A stretch of 64,000 nt of DNA from Halioglobus maricola (GTDB lineage Bacteria > Pseudomonadota > Gammaproteobacteria > Pseudomonadales > Halieaceae). Below, piece by piece: positions 1-7,420 of the stretch. The DNA lies in assembly GCF_009388985.1 (NCBI RefSeq), contig NZ_CP036422.1, positions 1,936,501-2,000,500 on the forward strand, read 5' to 3'. Both the position numbers and the translations under genes were made by a program. Within the stretch, counting starts at the first letter, position 1. The number at the start of each line of letters is the position of its first letter. The notes beneath the pieces were generated by a model. It saw only the letters and a program-made list of their open reading frames with translations, did no database searches and was not told where the DNA came from.

Positions 1-63
1 CAGTTCGGCTTTCGACTCTTCCCACCATGATGGTCAGAGTCTTCAATCCTGGGAGAACATATC

Positions 64-432
64 GTGATTAAGCTGGTGTACTGCATAGCGAAAAGAGATG
101 ACGTGGATTTAGCAGATTTCTATCGAATTTGGCTCGAAGAACATGGGCCACTTGTAAAGTCTCTGGCAAGTGATCTTCAAGCTGTGAAGTATGTTCAAAG
201 CCATACCATCTTGCCGCAGGTTAATCAGATGTTTAAAGGAGCCAGAGACGGGCTGGGAGACCCGTTCGAGGGAATCACTGAAGTGTGGTGGGAAAGCGAA
301 GAAGATCTCACGCAGGCACTACAAACACCTGAGGGCCTCAGGGCCGCTGCCAGGCTGGTTGAGGATGAGTCCAGAATTATCGATTTTGCGAAATCCAGGG
401 TCTTCATGACTGAAGAACACACTATATTCTGA
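64..432 (+). CDS. EthD-like dimeric alpha/beta-barrel protein
   Basis: A 122-residue protein starting at GTG with a GGGAGAA ribosome site six bases upstream. The opening IKLVYCIAKRDD, then DFYRIWLEEHGPLV, and the late segment with paired Trp (TEVWWESEEDL) fit the EthD family of small ferredoxin-like dimeric barrels. These sit beside ether, polyketide and aromatic degradation genes, and their biochemical role is generally unclear. There is no signal peptide, so it is cytosolic. No partner gene is visible upstream because the window begins here. The family call is from overall pattern; the function is unknown. Confidence 0.7.
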   Translation: MIKLVYCIAKRDDVDLADFYRIWLEEHGPLVKSLASDLQAVKYVQSHTILPQVNQMFKGARDGLGDPFEGITEVWWESEEDLTQALQTPEGLRAAARLVEDESRIIDFAKSRVFMTEEHTIF

Positions 433-606
433 GGTTTTTTCTGGGACGGCTCCCAGAGGTAAGCGGAATCGAGTGCTCAGTTACTCAATGTGCGCTGCTG
501 GGCCCTTAGCTGCCCCTCATATTGAAAAGAGTTTTCGACGCACACTAGCTTTCAGAAATCTAGCTGTTGGGTGTCGAGTTATTTAAGTATTGAACTGAGA
601 GAACCT

Positions 607-1140
607 ATGAAGCACTTCATACGCCAAAGATTCTGTATTGTTCCCACTCTTTTAATGCTTGCCGCCTCCGTCGCGGCAGAGTCGGTTGAACCGTCATTTC
701 AAGACAATGCGAAGACATTGGATGGCGTCATTAGTGCGTATTATGAGGTCGTGTCTGGGCCGAAAGGCTTTGAATACAACCCCGAAAGAGACAGTTTTTT
801 GCACGCACGGAATGCGATGATTACCCGATTCAATGAAAAGGGGGACTTCCAGCGTCATACTTTACTGGACGAACAAAAATCCTTGGAAGAGCCTTACGCT
901 GAAGGTTTTTTCGAAGTCGAAGTAAACCGCATTGTTGAGGAGTATGGAGGTATCGCTCATGTGTGGAGTACATATGAAATACGAGAATCTCCAAACGGCA
1001 AAGCATTTGCGAGAGGTATAAACAGTATTTCCTTATACTTCAAAGATGACCGCTGGTGGATTTCATCATGGAGTACACAAACGGAAGACACCAGAGAGAT
1101 ACCGGATAAGTACCTTCCTGGCCCCGGACATGCCTCATAG
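607..1140 (+). CDS. Secreted NTF2-like (SnoaL-type) protein
   Basis: A 177-residue protein. I prefer the ATG at 607 over the GTG at 571 because it starts a clean signal peptide (basic MKHFIRQRF, hydrophobic core, cleavage near VAAES). The mature part has the LDGVISAYYEVVSG helix, a run of beta strands including HVWSTYEIRESPNG, and a closing WWISSWSTQTE, as in periplasmic NTF2-like/SnoaL_3 proteins. No catalytic set can be assigned from sequence, so the substrate is unknown. It stands alone between the EthD-like gene and the M20 amidohydrolase. Confidence 0.65.
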   Translation: MKHFIRQRFCIVPTLLMLAASVAAESVEPSFQDNAKTLDGVISAYYEVVSGPKGFEYNPERDSFLHARNAMITRFNEKGDFQRHTLLDEQKSLEEPYAEGFFEVEVNRIVEEYGGIAHVWSTYEIRESPNGKAFARGINSISLYFKDDRWWISSWSTQTEDTREIPDKYLPGPGHAS

Positions 1141-1209
1141 CAGCTTTGAATACCTGACTCGATCATCGCGGCGTGTCTTGCCTCAAGTTAGTCAATATGC
1201 CCAGCTGCT

Positions 1210-2520
1210 ATGATCCTATGCTCATCAGCAATGGCGAGCCAGCAGGCAGGAAAGGGGGGGCTTTCGCCAGAACTATATTCTAGAGCAGGGGAGATAATTG
1301 AAGCAGATTCGCCGCGAATAACTGAAATATTCAAGGATATTCACCAGCATCCTGAGCTCGGCTTTGCGGAGGTTCGTACAGCGGGCATTGTGGCCAAAGA
1401 GCTAACTTCGCTAGGCTTTGATGTTCAGACGGGCATTGGAAAAACAGGGGTTCTGGCTATTTTGCGTAACGGTAAAGGACCTACTGTCCTATACCGAGCC
1501 GACATGGATGCAAATGCTGTGAAAGAAACCGCTGATTTGCCGTACGCAAGCACGACCGAGGTGACGTTGGCAGATGGTAAAGTAGTTCCCGTTAGCCATA
1601 TGTGTGGCCATGATGCGAATGTCAGTTGGATGCTTGCTATGGCCCATGCAATGGTCGAGCTTAAGGATCAGTGGCGCGGAACCCTGGTGATTGTCGGACA
1701 GCCAGCGGAAGAACTGATTGCCGGAGCGGCAGCAATGATAGAGGACGGGCTTTATAGCCGATTTGGCATGCCCCGGCCTGACTACTTGATTGGACAACAT
1801 ACTGCACCAATACCAGTGGGAGCTGTTATGGCTGTAGATGGTGTGCGCTCTACCGGAACCGATCAGCTGGATGTTACGTTCTATGGTGTCGGTGGCCACG
1901 GCTCGATGCCTCAACACACCATCGACCCGGTTCTTATGGCCTCGTCGGCAGTCGTTCAATATCAAAGCATTATTTCTCGCAATATTGATCCGCAGCAGCC
2001 AGCAGTATTAACCGTAGGATCCATCCAGTCAGGTAGTGACAATAATGTTATTCCCGACAAGGCCATACTGAAAATCAACTTGCGGTGGTTCTCCGAATCA
2101 GTGCGCGAACAGCTCATATCTGGAATCAAGAGTATTAATCGTTCCATTGCCGTCGCAAATGGTGTGCCCGAGAGCAGAATGCCCACCATGCGGATGAAGG
2201 GTCACACTACCCCTATGGTCAATGACCCTGCATTGACGGCCCGCCTTGCTACCAGCTTTAAAGATCTCAAAAATATCCAGGTTATAGAAAAAGCCCCACC
2301 TGCCATGGCGTCTGAGGACGTCCATCTCCTTCTGGGGGAGTACACAGACGTACCTTTTTCCTACACCTTGATTGGTGTTGTGAGCCCTAAAGCCTTTGCA
2401 GATGCGGGGTTCAAGCCACCTTACTTTAATCACAACGGTGACTTTTTGGTTGAGCTCGGCGCGATGCCTATCGGTAGTCTCACTGCTACCATCGCTGCCC
2501 TTGAGTTGTTGGGAATCTGA
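1210..2520 (+). CDS. M20 family metal-dependent amidohydrolase
   Basis: 436 residues related to the IAA-amino-acid/hippurate hydrolase branch of M20 peptidases, which split N-acyl amino acids using two metal ions. Metal-site motifs seen are YRADMDAN, SHMCGHDAN (a variant of the usual HACGHDxH, with the ligand Cys kept and the last His changed to Asn), and GQPAEE; the dimerisation lid VGGHGSMPQ follows. Close homologues usually carry a signal peptide. Here the N-terminus MILCSSAMASQQ looks like only the end of one, and an in-frame TAG at 1189 blocks extension. The protein is either cytosolic by leader loss or begins elsewhere. Confidence 0.85.
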   Translation: MILCSSAMASQQAGKGGLSPELYSRAGEIIEADSPRITEIFKDIHQHPELGFAEVRTAGIVAKELTSLGFDVQTGIGKTGVLAILRNGKGPTVLYRADMDANAVKETADLPYASTTEVTLADGKVVPVSHMCGHDANVSWMLAMAHAMVELKDQWRGTLVIVGQPAEELIAGAAAMIEDGLYSRFGMPRPDYLIGQHTAPIPVGAVMAVDGVRSTGTDQLDVTFYGVGGHGSMPQHTIDPVLMASSAVVQYQSIISRNIDPQQPAVLTVGSIQSGSDNNVIPDKAILKINLRWFSESVREQLISGIKSINRSIAVANGVPESRMPTMRMKGHTTPMVNDPALTARLATSFKDLKNIQVIEKAPPAMASEDVHLLLGEYTDVPFSYTLIGVVSPKAFADAGFKPPYFNHNGDFLVELGAMPIGSLTATIAALELLGI

Positions 2521-2575
2521 AGCAATAGCTAATCACATTGTCCAGAGCTGCGTTTCCGAAACAGGGTTGGTCTTG

Positions 2576-3013
2576 TTAGACCAGTAGCATTACAGCAATA
2601 AATGAATTGAAAATCATAAGGACAAAATCAATTACAAAGATGCGCAGCATGACGCCTTTGAATACGTTCCATTGCCCCTCTCCATGGCGATTCCGCAATG
2701 CCATTGGAACGTTACCAACGAACTGGGACGCGTGCGCAATAGCATTGAAAGCTAATAACATCGCCCACTGCCTATCCGTGCTAAAACCACCGAGGTTGAA
2801 TATTAGCGCAATGTTTAGCGCTGATAGCGCCAAATTGAATCCACCCATGAAACGCCCTGATTCGACCAAAGCATCGTAAGCTGTGTTTTCACGGTCCTCC
2901 CGGATGGGGACCATTACCTTTCCAAATACTCTCCGACGAATATAGAAAGCCTCAAACGCCAATCCAAACCAGATGGCGTTAAGCAGTAAGACTGCCACAA
3001 GCGTCATGGTCAT
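2576..3013 (-). CDS. Four-helix integral membrane protein, unknown function
   Basis: About 145 residues when started at the ATG at 3013, which has GAGAAG seven bases upstream. The frame stays open to 3175, but that extension is hydrophilic. Four hydrophobic segments are visible: MTMTLVAVLLLNAIWFGLAF, the FNLALSALNIALIFNL region, WAMLLAFNAIAHASQF, and the C-terminal IFVIDFVLMIFNSFIAVMLLV. A basic loop (YIRRRVFGKV) follows helix 1. I do not recognise a named family. It runs against the amidohydrolase (tail to tail) and diverges from the barrel gene at 3257. Confidence 0.6.
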   Translation of the reverse strand: MTMTLVAVLLLNAIWFGLAFEAFYIRRRVFGKVMVPIREDRENTAYDALVESGRFMGGFNLALSALNIALIFNLGGFSTDRQWAMLLAFNAIAHASQFVGNVPMALRNRHGEGQWNVFKGVMLRIFVIDFVLMIFNSFIAVMLLV

Positions 3014-3256
3014 CTGTATCTTCTCGATTAACTGGATGTTTTGCTGATAGTACCTTTCTTCAGCTATTAGGTCATAGCGGACCTTTCTGGATAGTGGGGC
3101 CATTTCAACCCCGAGAATGCCCGCATTCGCCTGATAACGGCGACCACACTGTGGTAGTGTTAATGCGTTCAGCATACTGTCGATATTTGCGCACCTTTGG
3201 GCAATTCAAGAATTACTGACGCGGCATTTCAACCACTCTGAAAACACGGGCACTCG

Positions 3257-4102
3257 ATGAGACACTTTCCTCTAGCTCTGTTGTTCCTTTGCTCACTTGC
3301 CCTTGGTGAGGAGGCAGACTCTCTAGCAAACGCAGACCTCGCGGAACTTGATCGTAAACTGAACAATCCCCTTACAAGTATTTGGTCTCTCACGTTTCAG
3401 AACAACACTTCGGCGAATACCGGCGAGCTGGTGGATGGCACAGAGTATTCAAACACGCTATTTTTCCAGCCGTTCATGCCTTTCGAAGTCGGAGCTGACA
3501 AGCAGACCATGTTTACCCTGAGGCCGGTGTTTCCGCTAGTCACGCAGCCAGAAGTCGATTTTTCGACGGGTGAGTCGAGCTCTCACAAGACGGGCTACGG
3601 CGACACTCAGCTTTTGCTGCTAGCTGGGCCGAACACTGGCGAGGGACTTGTATGGGGTGCCGGTGCTACGCTGATTTTCCCAACGGCTTCTGATGATATT
3701 CTCGGTCAAGGCAAGTACCAGGCAGGCCCCGCAGCCATGGCGTTCAATATCGGAAAACCTTGGGTGTACGGTGTATTGGCTCAGCATTGGAGCTCGTTTT
3801 CGGGTGACAGCGATCGAAGCGATACCAACCGTACTGATATCCAGTACACCATTCGTTATTCGCTACCAAACGCTATGTCTATCGGTATGGGGCCGACTAT
3901 AACTTACGATTGGGAAGCGGACTCTGATAATGCGCTTACTTTCCCTATAGGTCTGGGGCTTACCAAGACCACCCGATGGGGGCGGACACCGGTGAAGTTG
4001 AGGGCCGAAGTGCACTATTCTCTTGTTAAGCCAGAAGACTATGCGGCAGAGTGGAACTTTCGAATTCAGGTCACTCCCGTCATAAACAGTCCATTTATGT
4101 AG
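3257..4102 (+). CDS. Outer-membrane beta-barrel, neuromedin-U/transporter-like
   Basis: 281 residues with a signal peptide (MRHFPLALLFLCSLALGEEA). The body consists of alternating aromatic strands, for example TSIWSLTFQNNTS, LFFQPFMPFEVG, GYGDTQLLLLAGP and VWGAGATLIFPTAS, and ends in a strand-like AEWNFRIQVTPVIN. This pattern matches the poorly characterised marine 'neuromedin U' or phenol-pathway MetA-like barrels. It probably sits in the outer membrane and passes or binds a hydrophobic compound. It lies just upstream of a TetR regulator, but the spacing does not prove a shared operon. Confidence 0.7.
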   Translation: MRHFPLALLFLCSLALGEEADSLANADLAELDRKLNNPLTSIWSLTFQNNTSANTGELVDGTEYSNTLFFQPFMPFEVGADKQTMFTLRPVFPLVTQPEVDFSTGESSSHKTGYGDTQLLLLAGPNTGEGLVWGAGATLIFPTASDDILGQGKYQAGPAAMAFNIGKPWVYGVLAQHWSSFSGDSDRSDTNRTDIQYTIRYSLPNAMSIGMGPTITYDWEADSDNALTFPIGLGLTKTTRWGRTPVKLRAEVHYSLVKPEDYAAEWNFRIQVTPVINSPFM

Positions 4103-4198
4103 TTTCACCTGCTGGGCAACATCATGATTAGTTGACTGCATGAGGTGGAAGCAGACTTCGATACTCCGTGTTGACATTCAATCTTCAGAGGCGGTACC

Positions 4199-4894
4199 GT
4201 GCTCAGGCTTTCGTCAAACACGTGTATCAGCATGCAGGACAGAATGATCTACCAGGTCGAAGAGACCCGAGAAAAAATTCTTCAGGTCGCTGAAGCGTTA
4301 TTTCAGGAGCAGGGGTTTTTCGATACCCAGATGAAAGATGTAGCGGTTCAAATGGGTATGAGTCGTCACACCTTGTACCGCTATTTTCGCGACAAGGCCG
4401 ACCTTGGGCACGCTATCCTGGTCAAGATTTTTGCAAAGCTTAGTGCCCAGATAGAAAAACAGCTGGAAGAGGATCTGGAACAAAGGGCGGGGCCCGGAGC
4501 TTCAGTTACTGCGCGAGAGCAATTGGTTATTTGCCTGACAGACCTCTTCGCAGCGCCGGAAAACCAGGCGGGTCTGCGGTTTATGGGTGAATTTGATGCG
4601 TTCTATTCCGGTAGCCGGATACCAGAAGACTTCCTCGACATGATCGCCATCGATTTTGCCCGGGCGGAGGAACTGGCGGGAGAACTCTTGAGGTATGGGA
4701 TGGACGAAGGTTCTATACGAACCGATCTCGAGCCCGAGGACCTGCTTGCCACTTGCCTGTACTCCATAAAAGCCCTGCATCAGTTGGTAGCAGCCCGTGG
4801 CGGTGCGCTGGTGGGTTTGTCGAGCGAGGGCGAACAACAAATGCTACAAACCAGCGTCCAGCTCCTGATGGACGGCCTCAAGCCTCAAATTTAG
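4199..4894 (+). CDS. TetR family transcriptional regulator
   Basis: 231 residues from a GTG preceded by AGAGG; ATGs at 4232 and 4244 are alternatives. The N-terminal helix-turn-helix is clear: TREKILQVAEALFQEQGFFDTQMKDVAVQMGMSRHTLYRYF spans residues about 24-64. The C-terminal ligand domain has no close match I can name. It is followed by a TonB-dependent receptor whose upstream region has a good sigma-70 promoter and a 10-bp palindrome (TACACGTGTA), a plausible target. Control of receptor, glycosidase and sulfatase is inference. Confidence 0.88.
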   Translation: MLRLSSNTCISMQDRMIYQVEETREKILQVAEALFQEQGFFDTQMKDVAVQMGMSRHTLYRYFRDKADLGHAILVKIFAKLSAQIEKQLEEDLEQRAGPGASVTAREQLVICLTDLFAAPENQAGLRFMGEFDAFYSGSRIPEDFLDMIAIDFARAEELAGELLRYGMDEGSIRTDLEPEDLLATCLYSIKALHQLVAARGGALVGLSSEGEQQMLQTSVQLLMDGLKPQI

Positions 4895-4942
4895 AGCGCC
4901 TGACAGGGCTGTCATAGCAGGCCCTGCTACGATCAATTTTTC

Positions 4943-4971
4943 TTGACAAACGTTTAGCCGGTGGTTATTTT
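4943..4971 (+). promoter_or_regulatory. Sigma-70-like promoter for the TonB receptor
   Basis: TTGACA at 4943-4948 and TATTTT at 4966-4971 with a 17-base spacer. The -35 box is a perfect consensus. It lies about 105 bases before the receptor start, in an AT-rich gap after the TetR gene. Confidence 0.6.
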
Positions 4972-4984
4972 TTGAACTAAATAA

Positions 4985-4994
4985 TACACGTGTA
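4985..4994. promoter_or_regulatory. Palindrome TACACGTGTA, possible TetR operator
   Basis: A perfect 10-bp palindrome directly downstream of the predicted -10 box, where a repressor would block transcription start. It is short, so assignment to the adjacent TetR protein is tentative. Confidence 0.35.
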
Positions 4995-5076
4995 ATATAA
5001 GGCGTGGTAGATCACCTGAACGTGAGATCCAAATACAGTCAACTACAACGTCAAACTCCTGGTGGGGAAACCAATA

Positions 5077-7335
5077 ATGAACAAAATAAATCCGAACGTG
5101 AGCAGAATTCGCCAGCTATCACTTGCGATCGCAATGGTAAGTGGTTCTATGGCCGCCACTGCACAGGAACTGGCGCTGGAAGAGGTTGTCGTCACCGCCC
5201 AGAAAAGAGCGGAAAGCGTGCAGGATATTCCTGTTTCCGTGACGGCAATGGATTCAAGCACGATCGAGAAGCTCGGCATACAAAGCAGTGCTGATATCGT
5301 CAGGCTCACCCCCTCGATGACGGTGCTCGAGAGTAACAACAAGACCAACAGCGGCTTCTCTATTCGCGGCATAGGCACCAATGTTTATGGCGTTGGGGTG
5401 GAGCAGGCCGTAGCCATGATCATCGATGATGTGGCCATGCCTCAACAGGGCCAGAGTATGGCTAACCTGGTGGACATCGAGCGCATCGAGGTGCTGCGTG
5501 GCCCCCAGAGCACACTGTTTGGCAAAGCGGCATCCGCAGGTGCCATTAATATCACCACCAAGGCGCCGTCCGAGGAATTCGAAGGCACCATCGAGCTGAC
5601 AGCGACTGACGAAGACGCTTTGCATATTGTAGGCTCGGCGTCCGGGCCCCTGACAGACAGCCTCGGTTACCGGGTCACGGGTTACTGGGCTGACCGGGAC
5701 GGGTACGTTGAAAACCTGGCCGAGGGTTACGACGACCTGAATGGAGAGGAATCCCAGGGCGTCCGTGCCAAGTTTCAGTGGGACATTTCAGACACCATAA
5801 GCGCAACTCTTGGCGGCTACTACATGGAAGAAGATAGTCAGTGCTGCGGGCGAAATTCGACCTACTGGGAGGAGGGAGCCCTGCTGTTTGGCGTCCTCCC
5901 GCAGGAGATAGCTGGGCCGGGGATTACGTCATCAAGGGAAAATTCCAAGATCATTAATGACACATTGCCAGACGCCGAGCTGACTAACGAGGGCCTTAAT
6001 CTCCGCCTGAACTTCGAGCTTGGGGAATACAGCCTTGTATCGATCACAGCAGTAGATAAGTGGGAGTATTCGAACAGTGAAGATGTCGACGGCACAGATT
6101 TTGATTGGCTAGGAATTTTAACCGGCGGGGTCTTGAGTGGTGGCTTCTATTCAGATAGTGCACGGGAAACGGACTTTTTTTCACAGGAGTTCAGGCTGGT
6201 TTCTCCCTCCAATGATCAATACGACTACTTGATCGGACTCTACTACTCAGATTCTGACACCGACAGAACTTTTTTCCGGAACCTACCCGTTGCTCCCGCT
6301 GATAACGCCGTCAGTGCAAGTACGGAATATATTGCCCTGTTCGGGCAGTTGAACTGGCACTTTACAGAGCGTACAACAGCCAGCATCGGCCTGAGGACCT
6401 TCGAAGAAGAAATCGGCGCTTCCTCCCAGGATTACCTGATCCCGGGTTCCCCAGAGGTTAGCGGTGACAACAAAGACGACGATATCGTGGGCAAAGCCTC
6501 ACTGCAGCACTTCATTGCTGAAGATACCATGGTTTTCGCCAGTTACACGCGGGGCTACAAGGGCCAGGCCTTTGATTTGACCGGAGGGTTGACCCCGGAA
6601 GAATCGGAGAACCCCATCAGCCCCGAGATCGCTGATGCATTTGAACTTGGAATGAAGAGTGAGTTCTGGGATCAGCGCCTGCGTTTAAATGCGACACTAT
6701 TTTATACCGAGTACACTGATTTCCAGACTCAGGCGACAGATAGCACCAGCGGCGTTGTAGAGTTCAGGATGACAAACAGCGGTGATCTCAAAACGCAGGG
6801 CTTGGAACTCGAAACGATCACGCTGCTATCTGAAGCGTTTACCCTGACCTTGAACGCTTCGTACATTGATGCAGAGATTAATGATGGCTTTGGCCAGCAG
6901 TGCTGGCCGGGTCAGACCCCGGAGCAGGGCTGCCTGGATGGCTCCAGCCAAACCCTCGACGGTGCCACGTTGCCGAACTCGCCGGAGTATAAGGTCGCCG
7001 CGCTTTTGGACTATTACCAGGAGCTCGATTCGCTGCCCTTCGACCTTTTCGCGAATATTAGCTACACATGGCAGGACGACATTATTTTTAATATCAACCA
7101 ACACCCAGACCTCACGCAGGATGCCTACGGTTTAACCAATCTCAGGTTCGGCGTCAGCGATAAATCCGGACGATACGAAGTCAGTTTGTTTGGTAACAAC
7201 GTATTTGATGAGAGCTACGTGAGCGATATGTTGGATTCGTCTGTAATTTCATTGGGTACCGGCCAGCTTCTGGCCCATGTTCTGCCGAGGAATTCGCAGA
7301 GTTATTGGGGTATAAAAGCCAAGTATAATTTTTAG
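5077..7335 (+). CDS. TonB-dependent outer-membrane receptor
   Basis: 752 residues. The ATG at 5077 has GGGGA eight bases upstream and begins a signal peptide ending near AATAQE. The TonB-box/plug start LEEVVVTAQKRAESVQDIPVSVTAM is typical of marine receptors for hydrophobic or glycosidic compounds. Plug motifs FSIRGIGTNVYG and IEVLRGPQSTLFGKAASAGAINI follow, and the protein ends in an aromatic strand (SYWGIKAKYNF) as barrels do. It imports a substrate using TonB energy. A GH3 glycosidase and sulfatase follow on the same strand, so a glycoside, possibly sulfated, is the suspected ligand. Confidence 0.93.
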   Translation: MNKINPNVSRIRQLSLAIAMVSGSMAATAQELALEEVVVTAQKRAESVQDIPVSVTAMDSSTIEKLGIQSSADIVRLTPSMTVLESNNKTNSGFSIRGIGTNVYGVGVEQAVAMIIDDVAMPQQGQSMANLVDIERIEVLRGPQSTLFGKAASAGAINITTKAPSEEFEGTIELTATDEDALHIVGSASGPLTDSLGYRVTGYWADRDGYVENLAEGYDDLNGEESQGVRAKFQWDISDTISATLGGYYMEEDSQCCGRNSTYWEEGALLFGVLPQEIAGPGITSSRENSKIINDTLPDAELTNEGLNLRLNFELGEYSLVSITAVDKWEYSNSEDVDGTDFDWLGILTGGVLSGGFYSDSARETDFFSQEFRLVSPSNDQYDYLIGLYYSDSDTDRTFFRNLPVAPADNAVSASTEYIALFGQLNWHFTERTTASIGLRTFEEEIGASSQDYLIPGSPEVSGDNKDDDIVGKASLQHFIAEDTMVFASYTRGYKGQAFDLTGGLTPEESENPISPEIADAFELGMKSEFWDQRLRLNATLFYTEYTDFQTQATDSTSGVVEFRMTNSGDLKTQGLELETITLLSEAFTLTLNASYIDAEINDGFGQQCWPGQTPEQGCLDGSSQTLDGATLPNSPEYKVAALLDYYQELDSLPFDLFANISYTWQDDIIFNINQHPDLTQDAYGLTNLRFGVSDKSGRYEVSLFGNNVFDESYVSDMLDSSVISLGTGQLLAHVLPRNSQSYWGIKAKYNF

Positions 7336-7384
7336 ACCCGTTTGAAACTTTCTATGTTTGTGCCTCTGCGGTGGCACTCCCATT

Positions 7385-7408
7385 CGCCCTCATAAGAGGG
7401 CGTTTTTT
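7385..7408 (+). terminator. Rho-independent terminator after the TonB receptor
   Basis: Stem CGCCCTC / GAGGGCG with an ATAA loop, followed by six T. It ends only 12 bases before the GH3 start codon at 7421. The downstream genes must therefore be read by partial read-through or from a start at the hairpin itself. Confidence 0.85.
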
Positions 7409-7420
7409 CAGGTACCCAAT

